Part shown: piece after piece, positions 48,501 through 59,300 of the stretch
Layout: every line of letters begins with the position of its first letter
Numbering within the stretch: the first letter of the stretch is position 1
Origin: Liolophura sinensis
Lineage: Eukaryota; Mollusca; Polyplacophora; Chitonida; Chitonidae
Length of the DNA stretch: 64,000 nt
Direction: 5' to 3'
NCBI RefSeq assembly: GCF_032854445.1
Contig: NC_088302.1
Location: forward strand, 37,392,191-37,456,190
Program-made: the position numbers and the translations under genes
Notes under the pieces: generated by a model
Databases searched by the model: none
The model's input: only the letters and a program-made list of their open reading frames with translations
Told to the model about the DNA's origin: nothing

Positions 48501-51500
48501 CATTTACTTTCAAGTCCTACTTTACCTAGAAGAACCCTCGCTGGAGTGGCATCTCTGTTTATCCAAAATGACACCCAGGACAACGCGACCGTCAAATAAC
48601 ATGGCAGATAGATATTTAATACATAATATCCTAGATGGCGTTTATAGTGAAAGAAGACTTCCAGCACCGACACTTTGCCTGCAAAATGAAGAAAGGACGT
48701 CAAAAAATCAGGTGCAAACACATATATAATATTGCACTGCTGATACATGTAGAGCATAACTATGAATGCAGCCCACCTTTTTCCAACTGTTTATTTGTCT
48801 ATTCACCAGCAGCAAAAGTTACACAGAAGGACATAACTGCATTACGGAAAATAATGTGTACATTAATACTTAAATCCATAATACTTGTACCTCTGTGAGT
48901 GGACATTTGAAATACATTTGGAACAAAGGGTGCAGAAGAGTTGAACCAAGAAAAGGTCACTGAGCTTAAGTTGCAGTGGTTGTTTGAAAGAAAACTATAG
49001 ATCTAATCTAAAAATGGAGAAAGACTTTATAGCATGTACACTGTAAAAGTGGATAGGGTTTGCTTCATTTCTTTGAACACTTTGTTTGAGCCATAATAGT
49101 GTGCATTAGTCATGAATTTGAAAATGTGAAAATGGTGCATGTATATTGTACAATCATATTGTTTGTGTGCTCGTGTGTTTTGTACCTTCGCGGGTGGAGT
49201 GCGTCCCATTTCTAGCCTGGATTCCCACCAAATCGAACTGTGCCATTTTCAAGCCGTCTGATACTTTTACACTCTGATCTGTAGTACCTGTCCATTCGTA
49301 AACAATGTCGTTGGCGGTGAATCCATCTGAAATGAGAGAATATAGACTCCGTTTGAACAATGCGGAAATTAAGACCGATTTGTGTTCATTGAAGCCATGG
49401 GAAACCAGTGCCACGACCTAAGGGAGCCCATTGTGAGACTGATCTAATTGGAGAGGAAACCTTATTATACGCCTATCCGGAATGCACCAATTGGAGGGTA
49501 GATAAACTAAGCGCTTAATTCGCCATGAATTCATATCTCAACCATGTGTACATTTATGTAAAAGAAACATACAAGTTAGTAAAAATAGGCTAGTTTGTGT
49601 AAAAGTGCAATTATTTTCTGCAGGTGGACTGGAAGTAAAAACGGTATACTTACAGCTACCGATGAATAGCGGACACGCAGGTGCGTCCATTGGATATTTC
49701 TGCAACTGCATCGGACATCTCGCTTCTATTGTTAAACTGAAAATATTGCCAAACTGAGATGCATTATGAAGTTATTCATTTATTACTTGAACGAAGAATT
49801 TGAACTCAATTTCATTACAACAAGCATATGGACAGTTCTGTACAGTAACATTTCTTTCATAAATAACAATGGTTAACACTAATTTCTCCTGGGAGACTGA
49901 TTTAAGCTACAACTTCCATACGGTAATACTTTCTGGATTCGTTTGATTCAACAGACCTCCTTATAAAATTTCCCTCTGAATCCATCTCGTGTTGATTTGG
50001 TAAAGGTTCTACGCCAGGAGGTTTATCATACACCTAGCGAAGTCTGCTTCAGCCTAAACTCGGTTTTCTCCGCCAATAAATCCTGACCATGGTCACATCA
50101 GTAAAATAGTGACATAGACTATTTAAAATCTTGCATTGTGTCAAACAATATTAAAGTCAGATTCTTTTGTTGGTACGATTAACTTGACAAAAGTTCCACT
50201 TCAAAATCGACACCTACCGCCTTGAGAGATAAATTCGGCCGTCATCTCGAATGCGAATGAAGAAGTTAGGTAAAGTTATGTTGTGTTGTCGAGACTTTTT
50301 GCCGTTCAGGAAATATGTGTTTGGGCTCCATATCTTCTTTAATATTTGTTGACTCAGCGTAACCTCTGTTATGTTTGGAAATGAGAACTGTAGTCTTGTG
50401 TCCATCCATGATTGCCGGAAGTAACACTGCATCGAATAATCCTGAAAAGAGAAGGTCAGAAAGAGTTTATCCATAAACCTATATATCACAATCGATGCGA
50501 TATTAGAGCTAAAACTATTTAAGTCATCAGTGTCCCGCATTGTTGAGCACCTGTCTTTGCAAGAGTAGCATCAATCTGAACAGTTCCACAGCTAACAAAT
50601 ATGTTATTTTACAGTTAGGAAGTGTTGAACGCTATTGAACGGTGGGACTGTCTAGAAATCATTTTCATCATTCATTCCTATATGCTCAAGGTTTTTTTTT
50701 TGCCTTTCCAGGAAATGTTTACCGCTCGAATGGCTCTTGGATCGGTAACCGCCACAGCTCCACGTTTGACGGTTCTTTATTTGGAGTCACATTGTTATTT
50801 CTGGTACAGTGGCTGTTTGGGCATTATCGTGTCTCCCTTTAGTGGAATGGCCAAGGAAGTATAACTAATTAAGATGCGCCAGTTTCCTTTCCTACCCAGA
50901 TATTATCCATTCGGATAAATAACCCAATCTTTCTGACTGACCAGCTTTACCAAGGCAAAGTTGTGATTTGCTGCAAAAAAGACAAGGCTGTTGTAGTCGC
51001 CCCGCGTCAAAAATATAGAGAAATGTAAATATCCAGATGATACTCTATTCTGTAGTATTCCTATTTAAATGTAAATGCACCGTTAGTGTATCAGACTTTG
51101 GGATGCATTGTGCTATTGTAGGTCACACAAGGCAAAACTAATACATAAATTCATCGCTTCATCGACCAGATCCATCTGGGCCCCCGTGGTTACGTTTACC
51201 GGAGTGGGGTACGTAAATCATTCTTTCTGTTCTGCTTTATTTAGGTCTATTTGTCTTTCAGACAACTGAGCACGTTTATTATGGTTGTTATAACATCAGC
51301 GATCTGCAATGCATCAGCCGGTCGCCCCTCTCAGCTAGCACAGTCCCCGCGGAATTTGCCAACTTCTGAGAGGTTACATTGCCTTACCCTCAGGGTTACC
51401 TTCACCTACCAGTGACATCAAATATAGAGGAAAACAATGCATCATTCAATCCAAGTAGGTCCCTATCCACACCCTTCCTAATAGAGTAGGAGAGCTCATT

Positions 51501-54500
51501 TCGATAACTTTTATATGAATGGCCAATTCTGTTCCATTTTTTTCTCTTGTAAAAAGTTTTACAAAGCACACTTGAGGTGATGAAGTACAGGTGAAATCAA
51601 CATCACCTGGACTTAATCTAATGCTCATAATGGTGATATCAAATAAATGTTTAGCCTTGTGATGCTAATGTATATAACGTTTCACAGCCTAAGCGCAAGC
51701 ATTGGATAAGTTTTCATGAATTAAGATAGAGTAAAAACGTAATAATAATAATGATAACTAACAGCAACGACGATGATTAGGATGGTGACGACGACGCTGA
51801 CAACGACGACAACGACGATAATGATGATGACTTATTCCACACGCAAAGGCTTATAATGGTTACCCTGAATAAATGTTTAACCTTATGCTGGTAATGTATA
51901 TAAAGCTTCACATCCTAATCGCAAGCACTGAATAAATTTTGATCAATTAAGAATAAAGCCGTAAAAACGCAATAAGAAAAGTAACGACAACGATGATGAT
52001 GATGGTGACGACGACGCTGACAAGGACGACATCGACGATAATGATAACAACGATCATGGTGATAACCTATTTCACAGGCAAAGGCCCATAATGGTTACAC
52101 CAAATAAATGTTTAGCCTTATGATGTTTTTTTTTCTGTAATTTTAGATTCAATCTTCAAAATGTTCTAAAATTACTTCTGATAACTTGTAATTGCCGCAG
52201 ACTTTGTACTAACTGTTTCTGCTTGCAAACACGAAACGCCGTTTCCCCTGGGCTCTGCTTTGATGTTTTTGATGGGCTGGTGCATGGGGAGTGTAAAATT
52301 GACTGCGCAAGAACGATCAAGCCAATACAGTACGTGTTAAATTAATGAGAGATCAACACCGTTCGCCTAGATCAATCAGTTGCTATTGCATTGCGACACT
52401 ACAGAATCAAAGAATTTGACGATAAAACGCCGTGCTGACCCATTCAAGAGGGGTTATTCCCCCCCTCCCCCATACATGCCTCGAGCAATATTAACAACAT
52501 CTGTTATAATGGCAGTAAACCATACTGCTCATTCAACCAAACTTGCACCATGAGATATACATTGGAATGAAGTCCCCAAGGCCTTATCTGCTCACAGTTA
52601 TTTGACATTGCTCTAGATGAACTTCAGGGCCTATCACCCTTTTTGAACATGCTTATTGTGCACGTCCCATATATTATTCCTTGGAAATCCGATGTCACAT
52701 TACACATTCAGTTAGACTGAACTTTTTCTATTTAATTAGCACCGATCAACCCACAGCAATATGTCTGAAAAAAGGTGTAAGGGCTTGTAGAGAGCGACAA
52801 ATGTTTCCGGTTGAGGACGATCGTAATTGGGTGCTCCAGATGCAAGCGAGTTTTATTTACATTGATTGCAGGTCTTAGATGTGTTGTGATCATACGTTAC
52901 AAACGGCAGAACTTAAGAGTACTCGCCTAACTGGCGTCAATTTAAAAAAACACTGCCACTGTCAACACAAGCCATTAATAACAAAAAAAATCATGGGAGA
53001 AACCTTGGTCAGCTTTTGTAAGCGACTTTGATAGAGATAATACAGTGACAATGACACTTGCTTGTTTTTTGGGGTAATCTTAAATAATTTGAACCTTGGA
53101 GTAAGATTGTACTGTAGGCAGCATCATCCGGAAGACGAGGTTTTAAATCTGACGGTCACAGTGCATCAAATGAGAGTTTCGTGGTTCATATGACGTCACG
53201 ATTTTAAACGTCCGTGTAGCGATCGATAACCATCCAGTGAATATTCCTAGTCAACAGCAAGACAAAACATTTATGAAATGATCTTGACCACATATCCATA
53301 AAGTGCAAAGTAACTCGGATATATGAAACAATAAAAAAATTTCTAGCGATTCTGAATTGCGTTATAGTGACATTTGGAACTCAGTTACGGTCGTGCACGG
53401 AGTAAAAAACGAACAAAGTATTAGAAGTATATGTATCTGGGCGAAAGACTAGTGGTCTCCACAACTTCATGTAACACTACCTGAATCACTGCCGACGGCA
53501 TATTGCCGCCAAGAACTGTCGAGGTGGCCAGTGACAATATGTCTATCCTGAAAGTTAACTAGCCAGGTGCCTTATTTGCTCTACCTCTGCATTCAGAACG
53601 GTTCTCAATGTCGAATTGTTTATTTATTTATTTATTTGATTGGTGTTACGCCGTACTCAAGAATATTTAACTTATGCGACGGCGGCCAGCATTATGGTGG
53701 GTGGAAATCGGGCAGAGCCCGGGAGAAACCCACGACCATGCGCAGGTTGCTGACAGACCTTCCCACGTACAATGTCGAATTGTAATAGTTGTATGTATAT
53801 GTATGATTACCGACATCAATTCCTCCAAACATCTTGCACTTGCATACAAAAATGTCATCTTATACGTGCACACAGCTGTGACACTAGTGGTACGTTTATG
53901 CAAAGTGTCAATGCTTCAGATTCGAACATTATATTGGACTGCAGGTGTTTCTCCTACGCATAAGAAGTAAGTACATTTTGTCTTAACACTTCATGGCCAC
54001 TGCAAGTGATAGACAGACCAACGCATTGTACCATACTGTCATATCAGGTAACACAATTTAAATGTCATTAATTTCAAGTCTTTGTCTCACCGGATATATC
54101 AAGTTTGGTGATTACCCCTTGTTACCCGTAAGCCCACCTGGGAAGAACGAAATTTGTTCAGAGCGCAGCTCCAAGGGAGAGATTTCGTAAACTGCTGGTT
54201 GCATTGCAGGCCTCTACAACGATATATGGACTAGGCGGCGAGTTTACAGCGTCCTAAGATTCAATTACTCTCCATCGTGCCGAGTTAATGGTGTCATCCC
54301 GCGAGGCAAATTGGTACACAGTGTCACAGTGTTCCGAATAATCACCTGACCCTTCTGCTGGAAGACGTGATTTAGTGGCCCAAAGAAAGTCTACAATAAA
54401 CTTATGGCCATTAATCAGGTGAATGGACTGTGAGCTGCCTACTGGCGCTATAACTCATGTCTCTTGTGTCCAGCTAAAACTTAACTAGCCCAGGTGGAGT

Positions 54501-55003
54501 CTGGTTTTGTAGGGTTATTCGACAAATCTCAATACGCCGTGGGCGTGAAACTTGCATTTGCCCGTCAGGGTATTACTCTAATTTCCAAACAAACCTCAAA
54601 CTACACTTTTAAGATAAATATAACTCTTAGAATCCCGCAAAATAATAATATAGTCATAGGCGAAATGTTTCGATCACTTCGGCATATTCGGCTTTAAAAA
54701 CGTTTTTATTTCTGCCTTATTACCTCGTACCCCAAAGAAAAAAATATCGAACAGGTCAAATCGCAATCCTCCAACATAGGCATTGTCTCTGTTCAGGCTC
54801 AAATCAAGGATGCCGCAATATGAATTATTAAACTGGCATTCCGGTGGTAAATCTGCCATGTCGTGTCCAATAGTGGTCGAAAAAATCGGACTGTCTGCTT
54901 TGGGAAGCATTGCCAACCGACTGGAGTCAGAATACAAAAGCGATTTACGTTCTCCGTTCAGAGCGGACATTAGCGCTAACAGAACACGGAAATATGTATA
55001 CAC
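45201..55003 (-). CDS. GABA-A-type Cys-loop receptor subunit (anion channel), 8 predicted exons
   Basis: Joined exons (54724-55003, 53811-53875, 50218-50441, 49654-49736, 49186-49326, 48526-48678, 46062-46264, 45201-45509) total 1458 nt, or 485 residues, a normal length for the family. Exons 3-8 are firm; exons 1-2 are predictions. The product would be one subunit of a pentameric ligand-gated ion channel in the plasma membrane. Visible parts: extracellular beta strands with DYSMQCYFRQSW and KIWSPNTYFLNGKKS, Cys loop C197-C211, TM1 near 281-303, PAR (310-312) then TM2, TM3 near 345-365, a 90-residue cytoplasmic loop and TM4 near 463-481. Pro-Ala-Arg before TM2 marks anion-selective members. 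Loop C lacks the Tyr of beta-type GABA-binding subunits, and the Cys-loop exon and loop C look alpha/gamma-like. Exon sizes (83, 153, 203 nt) resemble those of vertebrate GABA-A genes. Sequons include NNS, NIT (twice) and NGT. A glycine or other anion-gated receptor is the alternative. Confidence 0.9.
46062..46264 (-). CDS. receptor exon 7: TM2 and TM3
   Basis: The acceptor TTCGCAG|GTGTTACC completes a split Gly codon. The donor is GAAGAG|GTGAGC, phase 0. It reads VTTVLSTATIGITVR (TM2), LPQVSYATALDIFF, MCFFYVFASLVQY and HFYTK. The Leu-Pro-x-Val-Ser-Tyr link and the Val-x-Ala-Ser-Leu-Val TM3 are diagnostic of GABA/glycine-type channels. It is 203 nt long. Confidence 0.95.
46885..47264 (+). other. 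overlapping open frames inside a receptor intron
   Basis: Two overlapping plus-strand frames (77 and 64 codons) with a fairly balanced composition (EEIRKLLPEETGITHQKARI, then HLTPELEALSRLLKADTMET) lie in the 2.3 kb intron between exons 6 and 7. I recognise no family. They could be a decayed transposon ORF with a frameshift near 47080. Confidence 0.2.
48526..48678 (-). CDS. receptor exon 6: end of ectodomain, TM1, start of TM2
   Basis: The acceptor is ATTTTGCAG|GCAAAG and the donor TTCTAG|GTAAAG. It encodes GKVSVLEVFFHYKRHLGYYV, LNIYLPCYLTVALSWVSFWI and NRDATPARVLL. The Pro-Cys in TM1, Trp-Val-Ser-Phe-Trp and the Pro-Ala-Arg motif fix the identity. It is 153 nt, as in vertebrate GABA-A genes. 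Confidence 0.96.
49186..49326 (-). CDS. receptor exon 5: beta strands after the Cys loop
   Basis: The acceptor is TCATTTCAG|ATGGATTC and the donor CGCGAAG|GTACAA. It encodes GFTANDIVYEWTG, VKVSDGLKMAQFDLVGIQAR and NGTHSTRE. Asn-Asp-Ile-Val-Tyr-x-Trp matches the family strand after the Cys loop. Loop C is short and has no Tyr. Confidence 0.93.
49654..49736 (-). CDS. receptor exon 4: Cys loop
   Basis: An 83-nt exon between ATTTTCAG|TTTAAC and GTAGCT|GTAAGT. It reads LTIEARCPMQLQKYPMDAPA and CPLFIGS. Two Cys separated by 13 residues, with Pro-Met-Asp inside, form the signature disulfide loop. The 83-nt length is shared with vertebrate GABA-A genes. Confidence 0.97.
50218..50441 (-). CDS. receptor exon 3: ectodomain loops D and A
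   Basis: The acceptor is TCTTTTCAG|GATTAT and the donor AGGCG|GTAGGT. It encodes DYSMQCYFRQSWMDTRLQF (loop D), LKKIWSPNTYFLNGKKS (loop A) and HNITLPNFFIRIRDDGRIY. Phe-Arg-Gln-x-Trp and Trp-x-Pro-x-Thr-Tyr/Phe are universal in anionic Cys-loop subunits. It is 224 nt. Confidence 0.95.
51626..52125 (+). repeat. 230-bp tandem repeat with GAC/GAT tracts (intronic)
   Basis: ATAATGG...AAATAAATGTTTAGCC begins copies at 51626, 51853 and 52088 (the third is only started). Each full copy holds AATGTATATAA, GCGCAAGC or TCGCAAGC, AATTAAGA, GTAAAAACG and then a GACGACGACGCTGACAA trinucleotide tract. The array lies in the intron between receptor exons 2 and 3. Confidence 0.85.
53606..53619. repeat. SINE target-site duplication, left
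   Basis: CAATGTCGAATTGT, identical over 14 bp to 53770-53783. Confidence 0.9.
53620..53769 (-). mobile_element. SINE insertion with 14-bp target-site duplication
   Basis: The tail (T-rich (TTTA)n on the plus strand) abuts the left duplication, and the body ends at CCTTCCCACGTA before the right one. The element is read on the minus strand, and its tRNA-like head is missing. A perfect 14-bp target-site duplication with the A-rich tail at one end is the mark of LINE-driven, target-primed insertion. It lies in the intron after predicted receptor exon 2, with the right duplication only 21 bp from the splice donor. Confidence 0.92.
53770..53783. repeat. SINE target-site duplication, right
   Basis: CAATGTCGAATTGT, the partner of 53606-53619. 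Confidence 0.9.
53811..53875 (-). CDS. receptor exon 2 (predicted): first beta strands
   Basis: 65 nt between GTGTCACAG|CTGTGT and GATGTCG|GTAATC. Reading in the phase required by exon 3 gives VCTYKMTFLYASARCLEELM plus S. The family's equivalent exon is 68 nt and also encodes about 21 residues. Here the spacing from the Ser to the Asp-Tyr of exon 3, the Lys and the Leu-x-Glu positions fit. The sequence is more divergent than exons 3-8. Confidence 0.55.
54724..55003 (-). CDS. receptor exon 1 (predicted): start, signal peptide, N-terminus
   Basis: The frame opens with ATG at 55003 and ends at GTACGAG|GTAATA in phase 1, the phase needed by exon 2. The first residues MYTYFRVLLALMSALNG could be a signal peptide. 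ECQFNNSYCGILDLSLNRDN has an Ile-Leu-Asp start like the family's N-terminal helix, but the usual Tyr-Asp...Arg-Pro motif is not clear. The alternative is that this is a chance frame and the true first exon lies elsewhere. Confidence 0.35.
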
Positions 55004-55196
55004 AACTTAGCTCAGTACTTTTGATACTTGTTTACCCCGTGTGCCATATATACCCAACGATGCCCTGGATATCCACCACACATAAGTTGAACAAGTAAAA
55101 CACAGAAAGATGCACCGTACACAACTTAGCCCAAGACTTTTACACCTGTTTACATCGTGCGCCATATATACCTAACGATGCCCTATGTACCAAACA
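55000..55196. repeat. 119-bp duplication, TATA-like, upstream of predicted start
   Basis: ACACAACTTAGCTCAG ... GTGTGCCATATATACCCAAC ... GATGCCCT (55000-55078) repeats with few changes at 55119-55196. On the minus strand each copy has GTATATATGG, a TATA-like box (55045-55053 and 55163-55172), at positions that would suit promoters for a start at 55003. Confidence 0.7.
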
Positions 55197-55199
55197 TAC

Positions 55200-56245
55200 A
55201 GATTACCACTCTTCTGATTCGATTATACATGTTTTCTACAAGCCAATAAAACCATGCACATTTCGACAGCTTGTCTGGATCTAGAAATGCAATCCAAAAT
55301 TAGCAATATTTCCAGGCAAATTATATAGCCTAATAATGTTTTCTTATTGGGGTATTGGTTTTGTTTCTCTTTAGTTCACATAACATAAATAGTAGCCCGC
55401 CAAGAAGTATTGTCTCGCGGCTTTGCTTCTGGCTCAGATTAAACTGAATATAGGATAATTGTTACATAAGGTATGAATTTAAACATCTATGAATTCCGAA
55501 CTAGTGTCTTAAGAGTTGCAAATTGAAACGTTGTTTGAAAGTATAAAGTAGATACAGCGTTTTACGGTGCACTTGTGTTGCGAGTCAGGCGGCACTTTTA
55601 TATTCCTTTGTAAGTCAATTCTTTGCATAAGTTTCTTCGTAAAGCACGTCCGTTTCAGGCGTAATGACCTGGACACACTCAGTTACGACAGAGGTTACGG
55701 GAGAGTTGATTCACAAAGTTTTGTGAAATTGGCCCTAGAACTGCAAATGTTGATGAAAATTTTAAAGAACAATTCGTACCGTTGTTTTACGACAGACCGT
55801 TGTTTTACGACAAGTCGACTGCCTAACTTAGTAAGGGTGGACGTTCCAAGGACTTACTTTTTATGCTCTGTGAACGTAAAACTTTATTACGGTCTGTCGA
55901 TGTACTTGAATAAGATCATCACAAATGGGAACAATATGTATAAGGTAGCGTGCCATGTCATCTACTACACGCAGCTCTAGACGAGCCAACAAATTGAATT
56001 ATACCGATGACAGACGTGTAAGAGTTAACATTACAGCAATCTTGGTGATTTCCAACCCGGATACCAATTTCACGCCCAGCTTCCGACACTATAGTAGACC
56101 CGCATATACAGCGAATGACTACAGGAAGGCGAGAATCTCATACTAGTGGCAATATCCTCAGACAATGAATAATTTGACAACCAAACTATTGTGTATAGTT
56201 TTGCCCTATATGATCCCTGGGCAGGTGTCAACCTGTCATCAAAGG
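55200..56245. other. no recognisable gene
   Basis: The longest frame (plus, 55567-55980, 137 codons) holds an internal 18-bp duplication (GTTGTTTTACGACA twice at about 55779-55814). It shows no recognisable domain, so I treat it as chance. Confidence 0.45.
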
Positions 56246-56249
56246 CAAT

Positions 56250-56306
56250 ATTCCGTATATATGGCTACCTCCTGGTATTTATGGCTGGTACGGTAATATA
56301 CGGAAT
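56250..56306. repeat. perfect 11-bp hairpin
   Basis: ATTCCGTATAT (56250-56260) and ATATACGGAAT (56296-56306) can pair around a 35-nt loop. No other element boundary is evident. Confidence 0.7.
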
Positions 56307-56309
56307 GTA

Positions 56310-59300
56310 TAACTTTGCTGAAAGCAGCGAGTTTTAGCCAAGTGGTTAAGGTATTTGCCCCAATAGCATTTCGTACACGGAAATTTAAATAATCTCTACT
56401 CCCATTGTTCTGGGCTTTTCTGGCATAAAACGGTCTACTGTGCTCTCTCGTGTGGTCGTACATTAAGTACATGAATTGCGCAGGAGCACACTTGCAATTT
56501 GCTAGAATAACTTAATAAGGGACAGTGGTTCACTACGTGCACTCCGACAATTATATAATATAGCCGCCATTGAGTAAGAGAAAAATTCCTAAGTATGATA
56601 GGAAGTAACAAAAAGAAAAAAGGAGAAAAACTGGTTTAAACTAACATTTTCAATGAAGACCACATTTAAAGCAACGAAAGTTGAATCTGAGCCAGGGAAG
56701 TAAGTCTTCAAGCGATAGTGGCCCAACTGAAGTAACCATTATACAACATGGTGAACTCAGTGGTGCTGTACATCTTTCAAAATAACTTGATTAAATCAGT
56801 GGTAGTCTGAAACATAAAAAACCCTAACTAACCGTTTATTGGAATTTAGAGGTCGGCGTTCCATGGTATTTTATAAAATGTTGATATTTCACATGGTAAT
56901 TCATCATATCATAATTGCAACGATGTATAATTGTGTTTTGTAGCAGAGTAAAGGTTTCCTGGAGCCGTGATACCCTGGATAACAATTCCGTTGTTCAGCT
57001 TACTTCTTGAACTAAACTACACTAACTTATACTAATTATTCAATAACACATATACGTCATATTACTGCAAAATCACTCCAGTGTATATCCTTATATATAT
57101 GGCACAACAGTTTCACCACTGATACATATTTAGAACAAGTCACCACACCAACTTTTTTCACATTTAGAAAAAAAGTTGTTTCTGTGTTATATGTAATATT
57201 TCAGATAGATGCATAGGCATACAGATGTTTCATATTTAATGGTTGCAAATATTTCACGGGATTCAAAGCAGATGAATCGAAGGCATTTTTATCAGTTGTA
57301 AATGGTATTGTTTTCCCCCGTGTGAAGTTATGACCTATTATGACTCAAATGGGATATTCAAGAAAATTAGAAAAGTACATAATTAGATCGCTTCCTCTTA
57401 AAAAAACAGATCAATGGGTTTGGGCATAATTCAAACAAAAAAGAGAAGATTCCCACTTCTATTTTCATACGAGGTCGATGCTAGAGTAACGCGGTTTAAT
57501 ACAAGCATTAGCTAATACGTTTGTGAGCTATGGGCCTCTGGAGATAACATACCAAGCGCTGTGCAGAGCGTTTGAGAAAGTGCTTGTTAAATTGTAGAGC
57601 ACACTTGGGGAAAATGTTTAAGTCGTTGTCTTATGCAAGAGCCAGCAGAGTTGAGAGGTTCTTTCTAATTGGCATGTACGTGTTCGCCAATGTCACTGGT
57701 TTCTAAGTGGATTTGCCTTCTTTCCTGTCAAGGGACACCGTCATGTATTATGTAGTAGTCCATCTTTTTTTCCAGTGGCTGGTCATTTGAATTACCGTGG
57801 TTGTATTTAGAACAGCTTTTATCCTGATTTCCCGGGTGTAAATGATTTACCGGTCACCCTTATTCAAGTTTCTTCGAACACCCTACCCACAGCCGATCTA
57901 ATAAAGCAGGACTGAGACCTTTGTCGCCATGGCTTAATGGCAAACGTCTTTTGTTCTGACCGGATGTCACAAGAGGAGGGGTCTTTCGCCATTCGTAAGT
58001 GTCTACTTGGCCACCTCAAAAAAAGCAAACGCCTTCTTTAGCCAGCTGTCAAGACATCATGCCTTAGAAGCTAATATTCGATATTCGAACAAAGCCAAGT
58101 CTTAACACCACCTCCTTTCTATTTATAATACATGATGAGAGATTTGAAGACTAACACTTGGTTTGGTTACAGGTGGCTTAGGTTGTCACTTCGTGTGAAC
58201 TGATGGGAGAAGATGCTAAAAGTAAGGCGATAATAAAATAATGTGTCTTGTTAATTTTTTTTCTTTAATCATATATATGACTGGGTTATATCAGCTTTAT
58301 CAATGCAATAACACAAAGGGCATATTTTCCATTCACATTTTTAGCTGTTTTAACTACGCGTTTCAAATAAATGAAAATATCTGGCATATATTTATAGACA
58401 TCGACGGATTATTAAATACTTGCATACGTCGATATTATCTTGCAGGACGAATGATTCCTGTGAATTCCTAAATGTTTGAGTGAACCAATGGAATGAGATA
58501 AAACATCACTGACGAGGATAATGTCGGTGTTGTTGTTGGCGCAGCTGATATAATCTAATCTGTGAAATATCATCACACCTAAGTCATAAATCAGCCATCT
58601 GTGAGCAGATACGGCCCTAGATTCTTTCTCGTATTGATTGGGGCGTGATGTTGATCCTTGGGCGATGTTATGTTATATAATCTTTTGTGCTGTTTAATGT
58701 CACTCCATTGGGAACACTGACAACCCTGTGTTCCAGACTGGTATCATGCCTCATCTACGACGGTATTTATCCATCTCAGGCCACCTCCCCCCCCCCCAAC
58801 AATCCCCATCCCCTCCTCTAGCTACCCTGGCAACAATAAAAAATGTTTCTGTATGAACATTAGGCATCAACATGTATTGGAGCGAACTCCAATTTATATG
58901 ACACCAATGCGACACTGGATCATAAGCAAATTGATCACGTTAATAAATATATATACTACAGCAAGAGGGATGAAACCTTTACAGAATTAGACGATGTCTG
59001 GTTTTCATCAAAACCCATGTTTTTTCTTGAACGATGAGAACTTTTTAGTTAAACAGAATCTGATCACTTTTAACTAACATCGATTCAACGGGTTTCCAGA
59101 CACCCTGTGTTAAAATCTTGTCAATTACACCATTACATGATGAGGTCTGTGCTATTTAGACAACCCTTCAGAGAATATATATGATTAAATAGTTCTTTTT
59201 TTTCATTTCCTTGTCCAACGATTTCTGAAAATTGCTTGAACAAATAATTGTTATGTTCCCGGGAAGCCTGCTATTTATTTTGCTCTTCGGTTCACAGATG

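Noticed and set aside
51446-51628. Minus-strand frame considered as the receptor's short exon before exon 3
   Set aside because: No GT-AG pair gives the required length and phase. The 65-nt candidate at 53811-53875 fits much better.
55567-55980. 137-codon open frame on the plus strand
   Set aside because: The composition is not protein-like (many Cys, Leu, Tyr without pattern), it has an internal 18-bp DNA duplication, and it resembles no family.
56335-56400. tRNA gene starting at AGCCAAGTGGTTAAGG
   Set aside because: The A-box-like start is not followed by an anticodon stem or a GGTTCGANNCC B box. At most it is a degraded SINE head.
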